Of a stretch of DNA of 64,000 bases, positions 10,918-22,390 are shown piece by piece. Where the stretch lies: positions 239,446 to 303,445 of the forward strand of contig SKCR01023735.1 in the NCBI GenBank assembly GCA_019454045.1, in the 5' to 3' direction. This DNA is from Zanthoxylum bungeanum. Its lineage: Eukaryota > Streptophyta > Magnoliopsida > Sapindales > Rutaceae. Below the pieces are notes generated by a model, which was given only the letters and a program-made list of their open reading frames with translations, did no database searches and was not told the origin of the DNA. The translations under genes were made by a program, and so were the position numbers. Position 1 is the stretch's first letter; the number at the start of each line of letters is the position of its first letter.

Positions 10918-12597
10918 CTACTGTTTCGTAGTCTCTCCCAATCTCCATTTTCGTGAAAGAATGTCTTTCATGAATTTGACATAGCTGGGCATTTCTTCCA
11001 AGGCTTCTGCGAATGAGATGTTGATATGAAGCTTTTTGAACACCTCCAGGAATCGAGCAAACTGCTTGTCCAGTTTATTTTTCTGAAGTCGCTGTGGAAA
11101 ATGTGGAGGTAGAGTGATTCTTTTTGGTTCTTTTTCCTTTGCTTCTTTTTCCTCCATCTGTGGATCTGCATCTTTTGGAGGTTCTTCAATTGTTTCCTTG
11201 ATTCCAATATCTTTGTTGATCTCAGTACCTCTTTTCAAAGTAATGGCTTGACATTGCTCATTCCCTCGGTTCCTTGGATTGGGTTCTGTATTGCTGGGAA
11301 GTTTTCCTTTTCGGTCTGTAACTCGGAGCATTGGCCAGTTGTCCGATTTGATTCTCCAGTGCTTTGATTGAAGCAGATTGGATTTGAAATATAGCATCAT
11401 ATGCTGCTTGTTGCTTTTTGAACATCTCTGCAATCCATTCTTTCTTTCATTTCTGGTTCTTTTTCAAACTCCTGGCTTTTGTTCTGTTGCTGGAATCCAG
11501 GTGGTGGATAGTTCTTTTGCCCTGAATTGTTGCTGGCATGAGAAATTAGGATGATTCATCCACCCCGGGTTGTAGGTGTTGGAATATGGATTGTTCCCCT
11601 GTCTGTTGAAATTGTTGACATAATTCATCGTCTCTTCAAGTTGGTTTAGTTCTGGTGCTCCTCCATATGGTGAACTTGTGGATCCAATGTTGCTTTGCAT
11701 GCCGAGACTCTCCATGAATTTGCATATTTGATCCAGTTTGGCACTGACTGCTGAATTGGCTCCAACTTCATAAATTCCAGCAATTCGTTGAATCATGCTC
11801 CTTTCTGTTGGCCACAAGGAATTGTTGTTGGCCATTTATTCGATTAGGTCTCAGGCTTGATCTTCTCCTTGCGCCATCAAAGCTCCTCCAGCAGCAGCAT
11901 CATTGTGGTTCTCATTATTCCAGAAAGTCCATTATAGAATGTTTGGACTTGAAGCCATTTGGAAATCATGGTGAGGACATTTCCGGATCAAATCTCTGTA
12001 CATTTCCTAAGCTTCGTAGAGAGTTTCTGATTCTTGTTGCACAAAGGATGTGATGTCATTCCTCAGCTTTTCGGTTCTGGCTGGTGGAAAGTATTTTGCA
12101 AGAAATTTGGTCGCTAAAGTGTTCCAAGTTGTGATGGAACCTGCTGGTAGTGAATGTAGCCAAGCTTTAGCTCTGTCCTTCAAGGAGTATGGGAAAACAC
12201 GCAGTCTCATTGCTTCTTCAGCTTCTCGGTTGTAATTAAAAGTGCCCCAAACTTCCAGGAAGTTGCTGATGTGGGCATTAGGATCTTCAGTTGCATTCCC
12301 CCCAAACTGAACTGACTGTTGAATCATCTGAATGCATGTCTTGATGTCACCTGCATTTGCTGGTAAGGGAGGAAGTACAATACATGAAATGAGTCTGTCA
12401 ACCACCGGAATGGTTCTGTCTCGAATGGGTATTGGTGGTGCAACTTCCATAGGTTCAGGTTTCATGTTGACTAAAGCTTCTTGGCCTTCTCGCCTTTCCC
12501 TTCTCAACTGTCTAATGGTTCTTTCAATTTCTGGGTCAAGCGGTCGGAGTTCAAAGCTTCTGGTTCGTCTCATGTAGTTTCTGAGAACCTGAAACAC
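10918..12597 (-). pseudogene. Athila gag (broken)
   Basis: The N-terminal 196 residues (12597-12007) include the basic leader RPLDPEIERTIRQLRRERRE and the capsid core with LRVFPYSLKDRAKAWLHSLP and WNTLATKFLAKYFPPART, a Retrotrans_gag-type domain. An in-frame TAG where Trp is expected follows LYEA, with further stops near 11830-11950. Later pieces (11835-11464 and 11433-10918) are Gln/Asn-rich, then Lys/Glu-rich, and end with ITLPPHFPQRLQKNKLDKQFARFLEVFKKLHINI, the usual lead-in to Athila protease. Confidence 0.83.
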
Positions 12598-12680
12598 AAG
12601 AAAACAACAATAATAAGTAAAAAGAAATTAGATACAAATAGCGTATCTAACCCCTAAACTAATAGTAAAAGATAAATAAG

Positions 12681-12698
12681 TCCCCGGCAACGGCGCCA
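12681..12698 (-). other. Athila primer-binding site, tRNA-Asp
   Basis: The plus strand reads TCCCCGGCAACGGCGCCA, identical to the 3' end of plant tRNA-Asp(GUC) including CCA, so the minus strand is its 18-base complement. It is six bases from the LTR edge. tRNA-Asp priming is characteristic of Athila elements. Confidence 0.9.
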
Positions 12699-13611
12699 AA
12701 AACTTGGTCAGTGCTTACACACGCGTATAACACAAGCGCACATATCGTTCAAGTAGTATAAAAAGTATCGATCCCACGAGGACTTAATACCTAATCTATT
12801 AATTTTATGAGGTCAAATGATTACTAGTATCTAACAGATTGATTGATTGATTTGAAATGGTGAAGATTTTGAATTAAAAAACAAGAAAATAAAATTGCTT
12901 GAAAGTTGGTTTAAGAAAATTCAATATTAAAAAGTATCTAGGGTTGTGAATCTTTCCAATATTATTTAAAGATGAAGTGGTTATCTTATAGTCGGGTAAA
13001 ATATTGATTTATTAACCTGGAACATTAAATTATGTAAAAGCCTCTTCCGATAGTCAACTACAAATATCCAGTATAACCCAATTGAACCATATGTCTATGT
13101 CAACCAAATTACCTGGATTCATTATGATTAAGTTCCAATTATGGCTACCTCCGCCCGACAGGTATATTCCTATCCTGTAAGGAAAGCTATTAAAGGGTTA
13201 TCTATCCTCAAGGAAGATCGTGGGCTATTGAGTCTAGGTCTTAAACCTAAAATCCTTATGTCTAGTTTTTTAAGTTTACTTAATCAATTTTATTAGTGGT
13301 CAGTTAATAAAAAGCATTAAGATTAAGTCTCAATAAATAAATCTTTATATTACCCAAACTATAATCTAAACCCTTATAAACCGGTGATATTGGAATTCAT
13401 CACAACCCTAGATAACTAATTTAGTTACAACACATAACTAGGGCTAGTAAAAATAAAGACATAAAGTAAAATGCCGAAAGTAAATGCGGTAAAGTAGAAT
13501 TGAAAAGTGAAATAAAATAAAATGAAATGCTAAGGTAAAAGGAATTACTTTTACTATTTACTATTTTAGATATCTCTCATAAAATAATATATAAATTTGT
13601 GATAATATTAC

Positions 13612-13840
13612 CAACCAGCCATATAGGCGGTAACCTGATTAAGTCAATTAAGTCCAACCAGCCATTAAGGCGGTAATATTTATCCATAATCCAGCTATAA
13701 AGGCAGAACCAAAATAAACCAGCCATAAAGGCGGAACCAAAATTTAATTACCAACCGACCAATATGGCGGTATCCTTGATTAATCAGGTTTAAACCAGAT
13801 TAAAATGAATTACCAACCGACCAATATGGCGGTATCCTTT
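13612..13840. repeat. Degenerate short tandem repeats inside the Athila 5' LTR
   Basis: Counterpart of 3345-3565: repeated CCAGCCAT-AAGGCGG and CCGACCAATATGGCGG units in the same order, with small substitutions. Confidence 0.8.
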
Positions 13841-14119
13841 TTAAGTCAAATTTTAAATAGTGAATATATTATTTTTAAGAGAGATTAATCTAAATAGCAA
13901 TAGTAAAAGAATTAACTTTCACCTTAGCAGAGGGAAGTTACCTCCTCATGGTTGAATAGTAAAAACTGTAAAAATAAAGAAAGTAAATTACTATTATTAC
14001 AGAACGTAATTAAAATTTAATTACAAAACTTAAATTAAAAGAAACTATAGAGAAAACTCTTTATTTACATCAAAGAAATGAGAGAGAATGGTACATCTAA
14101 AACTGAAATCTCGAGCTCA

Positions 14120-14475
14120 ATTTATAGACCTCGGTAGGCCTCCAGCGTCGCGACGCCAGCACATTTTGGCGTGGCATGCTGATGGCTTGACACGTGGCAA
14201 TTCGGATAAAGAGATAAGGCGACACGTGGCGAGGTGGCTGAGAGCTCAATTATTATGCTGATGTGGCGATGATGTGGCGACACGTGGTGAAAGGGAGTGT
14301 CGGCACCGTAGGATTGCGACGCGTGGCAATGCGTGATTGGTTGATGATGACGTGGTGGTGACGTGGCGTATTGACTCGGTCAACTGTGATGTGGATGATG
14401 ACGTGGCAGTGACGTGGAATGACACGTGGCACACGTGGCAATGGTGATTGTCGGCACCGTAGGATGATGACACGT
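14120..14475 (-). promoter_or_regulatory. Putative LTR promoter in the Athila 5' LTR
   Basis: The same arrangement as in the other LTR: several CACGTG cores between about 14190 and 14475, then a TATAAAT on the minus strand at 14120-14126. This copy would drive element transcription, because it lies upstream of gag. Confidence 0.55.
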
Positions 14476-14804
14476 GTCAAGGCGCACATTAGCAATTCGA
14501 ATGTGATCGTGACAGTGGCACGACGCATGTTAGCAAAGTCAAACTTCTCAAATTCTGACCCGTTGACCCGGCGCACGTTAGCAGCTCTGGTGCATGTTAG
14601 GCGTCTCGACACACCCAAATTACTAAATGCCCTTTTGCCAATTTTCATTGTTTTGCTCCAAATCACCTCCAGAATGTCCTAAAACTTTATTTATCTACAA
14701 AATAACACAAAACACATCAAAATATTTACAAAACTCAAGAAACTATACCAAATATTAGGTTAAATGAGTGGGAAATAGTGATAGATTTATCACTCATCAA
14801 TGGT

Positions 14805-15576
14805 CTTCCTTCAACAGTGAATTTATTTGGTTATGGGGAAACCAAAAGCAAACTTTGACAAAATGGATTAAACACGCAAATCAACGCAAAGTATTAACGT
14901 GGTTCGGCGGATTGAATCCAACCTTCGTCCACGGGCACAAAATGGATGAGTCTTTTATAACCGAAATGTGCTCGGCCGACCTATTTTATGATCGGTCAGT
15001 GTGGAAACCAAGCTGTTTGTGTTTACAGAATAGTTCTCTCTAGCTTTTTAGTAATCAAATTTACTGATCAATCAACCAACCCTTACAAATGTGTTTCCCC
15101 TTCCTTTTTATACTAGCAAAGAGGCGGTTTTATCCCCTTCTTGATGACACCACCCATGTGAATTCATTAATGGGCTTTCTTCCCCCAATACCACTTGACC
15201 GAAAATATCTTGTTTCCATCATCATCATGTCCCATCATCTTATCCCGTAAAGATAGTGTCTCATCACCTAATCCAGTAAGGATGAGGCGGTGGAAAATAT
15301 ATTGTCATATGCTCGGTCTTCATGAGGTCGGTCGCAATGGTCCTCTGTTCTGAGAAAAACTGCTACCGATCTGATAATATCCGACCAGCCGTGATGAAGT
15401 GGTCGGCCACTTGTCAACGAGTGCTCGACCTTCTCTGTCGGAATATGTCATGTTATATGGTCGTCAACACCCTTCTAAATGGGTCGACATTAAGGCTCTT
15501 GGTCAAAAAATGGAGTTACCCTTTCTACCCTTTTCGTACTGTTTAAATGCCTTGGTGCTTGAAAATACCTCCAACA
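14805..15576 (-). repeat. Tat element 3' LTR, main piece
   Basis: Continues the LTR interrupted at 2416 and is near-identical to 19435-20209. It ends in CCTCCAACA. The adjacent inner sequence read on the minus strand, CTAGGGGACAGA, is a plausible polypurine tract. Together with 2360-2416 this LTR is about 829 bp, against 832 bp for the other copy. Confidence 0.9.
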
Positions 15577-15968
15577 TCTGTCCCCTAGTTCTCGGTTCCA
15601 ACAAGTGTACGAGTTGGTGCCGGGAACTATATAAAAAGAGTGGTACTGCTGATAAACTGGTGGCCGATCTTTGAAGGAGAAAATTCATCGGCCTACACTT
15701 ATCTCGTCCTCAGTCTGGCTCAGGTGTTCGGCCTGACTTCCTTACAGCCGAAGCGAAATCCCTTTATTGCCCTTCTATAAACCGACCCTCGAGACGCGCA
15801 ACCGTCACATCCTCGTAAATACCGATCAGATCACTTCTAGGTTTTAACGGGAGTCTGCCACTTGTCAACCATCCGTCGTCCTCCCGCCAAAAAGCAAGCA
15901 ATCCGACCGCCATTGTCAACTCAAAAGATGCCCAATCTCAGTCGTCCATCCAATTCTGAAAGATCACT
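15577..15968. other. Tat element 3' untranslated internal region
   Basis: About 390 bp between the truncated pol and the 3' LTR. No domain is seen. RNase H and integrase should lie on the pol side of this region, so a deletion breakpoint is expected near 15970-16020. Confidence 0.5.
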
Positions 15969-17687
15969 TTAAAAAGCGACATGTGGCATACATCTGACGC
16001 TCTCGTTCAATCCAACGGCCACAAATGCACCGAACAGATGATAAGAAAATGGAGTAAACATTGTTGCCTTCTTGATAACCTTGAAGAAAGGGTGACATTT
16101 GTCGGTTGCTCGGGAAATAAACCGATTCAATGCGGCCACTCGACCGGTTAAACTTTGTACTTCTTTGACTGTTCCGGGGGATTTTAGATCCAAAATAGCC
16201 CGGATCTTCCGAGGATTTGCTTCTATGCCTCTGGAGCTCACCATATAGCCCAAAAACTTTCCCGATGCCACCCCAAAAGCACATTTTTCAAGATTCAACC
16301 TCAGGTTATGCTTCCGTAGCAACTCGAATATTTTATCTAGATCGGTTACATGACAGGCTGGCTCCATGGAAATGGTTATCATATCATCGACATATACTAA
16401 CATGGATGTGCCGATGAGTGGCTTGAAGATCTTGTTCACCAGCCTCTGAAACGTCACCCCATCATTCTTTAAACCAAAGGGTATCATTTTGTAACAATAC
16501 AGCCCTTGGTCGGTGATGAAGGTTGTCTTTTCATCGTCCTCATGATGCATCTTGACCTGGTTATACCCCGAGAACGCATCAATAAAACTGAACAGCCCGT
16601 GACAGGCTGTTGAATCTACCAATTGGTCTACCTTCGGTAGTGGGAAGCTGTCATTTAGGCAAGCTTTGTTGAGGTCGGTAAAATCCACACACATCATCCA
16701 CTTTCCAGTGGGCTTTTTTACCAATACCACATTTGATACCCAATCCGGGTACCTTGCCTCTCTGATAAACCCAGCTTTCAATAACTTTTCTACCTCAGTG
16801 GCTATCGCCTCGCACCGCTCCTGGTTAAAGATCCTTCTTCTTTGCTTGACTGATTTGTGGGCCAGACCCACCGCCAAACGTTGATTAATAAATTTCAGAT
16901 CTATACCGGGCATATCATCATGCCTCCATGCAAACACATTCGGGTACTGCTTTAAGAACTTCAACAAGTCCCACTTCAGGGCTCCATCCAAGTCTGCTCC
17001 TATTTTTACATTTTTACCCGGACCAAACAGCTCTACTGACTCCAGTTCTTCAATCACCCCTAACCGAGAAACTTTCTTTGGCTGAGGACCTGGAGCCTTA
17101 CTCGTTCCTTCCCCATCTTCGTTTCCCTTTCTCTTCAGACCACCATCTTCAATACAAAGGGTCTCCCTTGAGAGGGTGGCGAAACAACTCTGGGCGGCTT
17201 TCTGACTTCCGCACACAATTCCAATTCCGTCCCGAGTAGGAAACTTTAACTTCAAGTAGTAGCAGGATATTGTAGCTTTTAAATTCTTCATAAATGGCCG
17301 ACCAACAATAACCTGGTAACTGCTCATGCAGTCTACCACTGTGAAGTCCGTCATAATCGTCCGAGACGGGGGATGGGTCTCGACTGTCATCGCCAATTGT
17401 ATCATTCCCAATGGGACCACTGTTGAACCCCTGAAGCCGTACAAGGGAGTCCCATCATCAGTTAGGGTCGCATATTCCACCCTGAGGCCGTCCAGCACTT
17501 CTTTGGAAATTACATCTACCGCGCTTCCAGGATCCACCAGGATCATGTCCACCTCGGAACCATCGATCACTGCCTTAATTACCAAGGCATTATCATGGGG
17601 GAAACTCACCCCACGAGCATCCTCATCTGTGAATATTATTGGCACTGACCGACCACCCTGAGCTTCTGGTGCTTGTTCCATTGCCAA
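15969..17687 (-). pseudogene. Tat element protease-reverse transcriptase, C-terminally truncated
   Basis: A continuous 572-residue frame. The N-terminal ~150 residues are the aspartic protease, with an altered active-site block VDPGSAVDV where D-T/S/G-G is usual. RT follows, with WMMCVDFTDLNKAC, the SFIDAFSGYNQ block, GLKNDGVTFQ and the catalytic YVDD box. The frame ends soon after ALNRFISRATDKCHPFFKV in about 35 unrelated residues, so RNase H and integrase are absent. An open frame this long suggests moderate age, but as a pol gene it is incomplete. Confidence 0.85.
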
Positions 17688-17693
17688 TATCTC

Positions 17694-19375
17694 TCACCCT
17701 CGGGTACGATTGTAATTCATCCTCGACCGATTAGAATCTCCGGCCAGCGTTCTTCCTCCAGTAATGATATTCACCTGTCTGCAGTTCAATCTCTGCCTGA
17801 CCGCCATAACTTCATGATCGATGTAGTTATTCAGATAACCATTGCACGCTAGGTCTTCCATTTGCTCTCGCAAGTCTTTGCATCCGTCTGTCGTATGCCC
17901 CTTCAAATTATGGTGCATACAATAGGATCTTTCATTCCTCCTGTCCGGGGGGTACCTCCTGAAATCAGGTTCTGTCAAGAGGCCTCTGCCTTGGATCTCT
18001 GTGACGATTTGCCTTAACGGTTTATTCAGAGGAACGTACGCCTCTTCCCTGGCGACTTGGTTCACCTGAGCCGGAACTCTTCTCTCCTGATCACTTTGAG
18101 GCATCGGCTTGAATTCCCTTTGCCTCAGGGGTGGTTTCCTGAATTCCCTATCTGGCCTCCGAGGAACTTCTGCCCTTGTCGCCCTTTCTTTAGTAGTTGT
18201 GCCCTTTCAGGATATCTTCTCCTCTTCTTCCAGCAAAGAGAACCTCCAGGCAATTTCTAATGCGGTGGCATAGTCCGGTGTGTCCTGGATTCTCATATGG
18301 GTTCATAGCCTCCCGACCTTTAGGGCCCCTTTCAAACTTTCCAAGGCCTCTAGCGACTCATATCCTCCGACCTCGAGCACCAAGCTGTGATATCGTTTAA
18401 TGAAACTCCCAGGGGCTCGTCATCCCCTTGTTTTACAAGCCGCAACTCTCCAATCGTCTTCTTCGGGACACATGCCCCTTTAAAGTGCCGAACAAATGAC
18501 TTCTTAAGCTATGAAAAGCTACCGATGCTTCATGGGGTTATACTTCTGAACCACAGGACTGCGGGCCCGCCCAAGATTAATGGGAAGACTTTACAAATGG
18601 CATCCCCCACCATTCCTTGGACCTCCATCAACAAAACAAAACCCTCAATATGCTATTTCGGATCGGTATGGCCTTTATAGGGTGTCATGGTCGGAATGGT
18701 GAATCGTTTTGGGAATTTTTCCAATCTTATTTCCTCTGTGAATGGAGATTCAACATCACCGTCCCGAGCATCCCATGCATCAGCTTTGAAGCTCTCTTCC
18801 CACTTAGTCATTTCTTCTCTTAACCAAGCTTTCATGTTGTCATCAGGGTTACCACGCTGCCCCCCGCGGCCTTCCTCGCACCTGTCACTCCGAATACGGC
18901 ACATGCCGCGACCAGAAATTTCCCGTTCAACTCCGCCGCACCTTCTATCTTCCCTTCTGGTGTCGTGTGGGCTATCATAGGAAGAATTTGGCGAATGCCT
19001 CTCCTCTTCTTCTTCCCACATATCCTCCGCATGCAAATCTCTTTCTATCACCCGGGACCTCATTCTGCCGGGGTCCTTCCTCCTAGGTTCATCGTCTACA
19101 CTCACATCTACAACTCTCTTTCCTTCCGCTATTTCACTTCTCCTCCGGCTGGTTCCAGCTTCAAGTCTTTCATTATTCATCTTTTCCATTCTCTCTAGTT
19201 TGTCCATCATGGATTTCAAGAGGGGTTTGATTTTCCTTCATATCCTTCCTCATACTTTCCTCCATTTTTTTCATCCATTCTGTTGTTGAACTTTCAGACG
19301 ACCGATGGTTTCCACCTTCTGCCATCGTCCTGTTACGTAAGTTACTTTTCGTTGAAATCCCCACAGACGGCGCCA
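17694..19375 (-). pseudogene. Tat element gag (degenerate)
   Basis: The N-terminal part (19375 to about 18653) is acidic and arginine-rich and leads to the block SPFTEEI...FTIPTMTPYKGHTDP, the usual entry to the Tat gag core. The middle (about 18110-18650) carries several stops and frame changes. The C-terminal part (18104-17694) has a zinc-knuckle-like CMHHNLKGHTTDGC and the VNIITGG box that precedes protease in Tat elements. It encoded the capsid/nucleocapsid polyprotein and is now non-functional as read. Confidence 0.75.
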
Positions 19376-19377
19376 AC
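19360..19377 (-). other. Tat element primer-binding site
   Basis: Read on the minus strand the sequence next to the LTR is TGGCGCCGTCTGTGGGG. Its first nine bases equal the complement of the tRNA-Asp 3' end and the rest differs, so I do not assign the primer tRNA. Confidence 0.6.
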
Positions 19378-20209
19378 TGTTGACGGCTGATTTTTGCTCA
19401 GGGGCAATAAGGGAATAACGCTTCTGAGATGGTCTTCCTTCAACAGTGAATTTGTTTGGTTATGGGAAACCAAAAGCAAACTTTGACAAAAGGGAATAAA
19501 CACGCAAATCAACGCAAAGTATTAACGTGGTTCGGCGGATTGAATCCAACCTACGTCCACGGGCACAAATTGGATGGGTGTTTTATTACCGAAATGTGCT
19601 CGGCCGACCTGTTTTATGATCAGTCAGTGTGGAAACCGAGCTGTTTGTGTTTACAGAATAGTTCTCTCTAGCTTTTTAGTAATCAAACTTGCTGATCAAT
19701 CAACCAACCCTTACAAATGTGTTTCCCCCCTCCTATTTATACTAGCAAAGAGGCGGTTTTATCCCCTTCTTGATGACACCACCCATGTGAATTCATTAAT
19801 GAGCTTCATTCCCCCAAGGCCACTTGGCCGAAAATATCTTGTTTCCATCATCACCATGTCCCATCATCTTATCCCGTAAAGATAGTGTCTCATCACCTTA
19901 TCCAGTAAGGATGAGGCGGTGGAAAATATTTTGCCATCTGCTCGGTCTTCATGAGGTCGGTCACAATGGTCCTCTGTTCTGAGAAAAACTGCTACCGATC
20001 TGATAATATCCGACCATCCGTGCTGAAGTGGTCGGCCACTTGTCAACGAGTGCTCGGCCTTCTCTGTCGGAACATGTCATGTTATATGGTCGGCAACACC
20101 CTTCTAAACGGGTCGGCATTAAGGCTCTTGGTCAAAAAAAAAAAGGAGTTACCCTTTCTACCCTTGTCGTACTGTTTAAATGCATTGGTGCTTGAAAATA
20201 CCTCCAACA
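19378..20209 (-). repeat. Tat element 5' LTR
   Basis: 832 bp, starting TGTTGACGGC and ending CCTCCAACA, followed by the ATAGG target duplication. It is the intact partner of the split left LTR and lies directly beside the primer-binding site at about 19360-19377. Confidence 0.92.
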
Positions 20210-20401
20210 ATAGGTATTAAGACATGACAAACAAAAACTTATTATTGTTTGAAATGTAGCACTCAAATAAGTGTAAAGGATAATTTCCCATATTCTCCTG
20301 TCCTTTTAATGCTTTTGCTGCTTCTTCAAATGTGGATATAAGCTTCTCTTAACCGAATGCAGGGGCAAAGAGCCATAACTGAGAAGAGATTTACATACGT
20401 C

Positions 20402-20432
<31 letters not shown>

Positions 20433-21177
20433 AATAAAAGAGAAGAAGAGGTCCCAATATAACTTGTTTCATTGAATTCTGAAAATTGAATTCAGCATTT
20501 TGTTTGGTGAAAGTGAAACTGACCACCAGGGGATGCTTAATATTACTTAAAAAGTTAGCTGAATTGATCATCTGGAGAAATTTTAAGAGAGAATTTTCCA
20601 AGTGAAGGTGTTATTTCAATCATAAATTGACACTCCTGAAGCATTGAGCTCTTTAAAAACTCACCAAAGAGAAAGGCTTTTCCAGCCATAAACTGAGAAA
20701 TTCAGAATGGAATATGTACCTCGTCTCAAGCAATTGACTACATGCAAATCAAACAACCGAGTTAATGTAATTAGACTGCTATACATATATAGTACCAGAG
20801 AGAATGAAACAAGAGAAAAGTATCTATAATCACAAAATTCAAACGGTACGTACCTCTAATATGCTGTGCTTCATTCATTGCGCTGTTATGCTGTAAGTAT
20901 CAAATGGCATCTTCTTTCTTATGCTGCAAGAACCAAGTGCCATTTTCTTTCTCACCCAAGTTGTTATAACATCCCCGCAGTTTCAATAACAGTGCTTACA
21001 GAACAGCTAGCTGCTATCTAACCTTAAACGCAAGCTTATCGATTGAACCAATCAATGCCTAAAACTTGTAATCAACAATAATCTCTACATTACCTGATCA
21101 TTGTTCTATAAAGGGTGCTAGATGGTGGAGAGCGCTTACCACCTAAGGCCTTCTAGGCATCAGATGTTTTTATTTAT

Positions 21178-21362
21178 GGGTCATGCTAACGAGTGCCCTT
21201 AGGGCACTCATTAACAATTCATTTTTAGAAAGTTTTCATATTACTTTTATGGGAAATATAAAAAAATTATCAAAACATTAATTATTTTTTCCTTTTTCCA
21301 ATAAAAACTTTCCAGAAATGGATCCTTAATGAGTGCCCTTAGAGCACTTGTTAGCATTTCCC
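21178..21362. mobile_element. Mutator-like MITE (185 bp)
   Basis: Terminal inverted repeats of ~60 bp: the left end starts GGGTCATGCTAACGAGTGCC and the reverse complement of the right end starts GGGAAATGCTAACAAGTGCT, with GGGCACTCATTAA and GAAAGTTTT also mirrored. It is flanked by a perfect 9-bp target duplication TTTATTTAT (21169-21177 and 21363-21371), the length made by Mutator-type transposases. No coding capacity. Confidence 0.9.
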
Positions 21363-21656
21363 TTTATTTATTTAAATATATATAATTTGTAGGTATATAT
21401 GAAAAATAAAGAAATCAAACTTTAGGCATCTTACATGTTAGTAAAATGTGACCAAAACATGTCTCGTCATTCAAACAAAAAGACACAAGACATTATCCGT
21501 TTCAAATGTCTCAATAGTTTATGTGATATCAGCTCACTAACTGTGCTTAAACGGATTCAAAGATAAAAACACAAGTTATTATCCACTTTTCATATTATCT
21601 CACCGTTTGATAGAGAGTATTGATTTTTGAGTATAAACTAGTTTATAAGTATTACA

Positions 21657-21926
21657 ATGAGAGTATGAATTAGCTTATATGCTCACCAAACACTAACTAT
21701 GCTTAAACGATTCGGTCAAACAACATCTAGTGTCTAATTAGCCTTCTAAATACCGCGTAGGTTTTTTTTTTTAAAACATTTATTACTTTTATTGTGTCTA
21801 TATTTATTTTGAGAGTGACAGTTGATAAGTTGAGTTAATTATATGCAGATCTTTAAACTATTTTCGATAAAACTCATACATAAATTATTTATTTAATTTT
21901 ATATTAGCATGTATGTTATTATTATT
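21657..21926. repeat. Direct repeat copy 1 (~270 bp)
   Basis: Starts near GAGTATGAATTAGCTTATAT and includes TTAGCCTTCTAAATACCGCG and GATAAGTTGAGTTAATTATA. It is about 85-90% similar by eye to 22116-22390. Confidence 0.8.
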
Positions 21927-21934
21927 GTACTCAA

Positions 21935-22104
21935 GGGGCGTGGCTTGGTGGTGTAGGGTTCAGGATCTAACCTTCAGATTCTGGGTTCGAATCCAAGGAA
22001 TGCGTTTCTTGTAAGAGTCTAGGACAGCCGGGGGTTGTACTTGCTCCGCTTAAATCCTGAAGAGGTGGTTTGGCGGTAGAGTTTCCAACAATTTCAAAAA
22101 AAAA
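21935..22104 (+). mobile_element. tRNA-derived SINE
   Basis: About 170 bp. The start GGGGCGTGGCTTGGTGG resembles a pol III A box, and GGGTTCGAATCC (about 21990-22002) is a near-perfect B box. It ends TTTCCAACAATTTC followed by nine A residues. No clear target duplication was found. A diverged 3' fragment of the same family is at about 29697-29769. Confidence 0.8.
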
Positions 22105-22115
22105 GTAAAATATTG

Positions 22116-22390
22116 AAGTGGGAGTATAAATTAGCTTATAAATTCACGTAACGCAAGCTATGCTTGAACGATTCTGTCAGACAACATCTGGCGTTAAATT
22201 AGCCTTCTAAACATCACGTAGGTTTTTTTTAAAAAAAAACACTGATTACTTTTATTGTGTCTATATTTATTTTGAGAATCACAGCTGATAAGTTGAGTTA
22301 ATTATATGCAGATCTTTAAACCATTTTCGATAAAACTCAGACATAAATTATTTATTTAATTTTATATTAGCATTTATGCTATTATTATAT
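22116..22390. repeat. Direct repeat copy 2 (~270 bp)
   Basis: The second copy of 21657-21926, in the same orientation, directly after the SINE. The level of difference implies an old duplication. Confidence 0.8.

Larger units (their letters stand above)
2417..14799 (-). mobile_element. Athila-like Ty3/gypsy LTR retrotransposon carrying captured genes
   Basis: 12.4 kb, inserted in the Tat 3' LTR, with 5-bp target duplications ATGGT at 2412-2416 and 14800-14804. LTRs of 1999 bp (2417-4415) and 2095 bp (12705-14799) begin TG and end CA. On the minus strand the order is 5' LTR, tRNA-Asp primer-binding site, gag, protease, RT, RNase H, integrase, a GGGAGGCAACCC box, a carlavirus-NABP-like ORF, a LOG-like gene, a hairpin plus purine tract, a ~125-bp tandem repeat, the polypurine tract and the 3' LTR. 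Gag-pol has many stops and shifts, so it is not autonomous now. Confidence 0.92.
12705..14799 (-). repeat. Athila element 5' LTR
   Basis: 2095 bp, partner of 2417-4415. It is longer mainly because of an extra GATGTGGCGATG-type stretch around 14250-14330 and extra sequence around 14480-14600. It directly precedes the tRNA-Asp primer-binding site. Confidence 0.93.
2360..20209 (-). mobile_element. Tat-lineage Ty3/gypsy LTR retrotransposon, deleted, interrupted by an Athila element
   Basis: Both ends are flanked by the same 5-bp target duplication, ATAGG (2355-2359 and 20210-20214). The LTRs start TGTTGA and end CCAACA. The right (5') LTR is 19378-20209. The left (3') LTR is split into 2360-2416 and 14805-15576 by a later Athila insertion. 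Between the LTRs, on the minus strand, are gag, protease and reverse transcriptase remnants. RT is followed almost at once by the 3' untranslated part, so RNase H and integrase are missing: a deletion derivative that could move only with helper proteins. The RT ending (ALNRFISRATDKC) is typical of the Tat clade as I know it. Confidence 0.9.

Noticed and set aside
15322..15674. Plus-strand frames in the Tat LTR (also 19951-20220)
   Set aside because: They lie inside LTRs, are repeated in both copies and show no domain.
20402..20429. 28-base A-run as a possible retroposon tail
   Set aside because: No identifiable SINE/LINE body or target duplication beside it.
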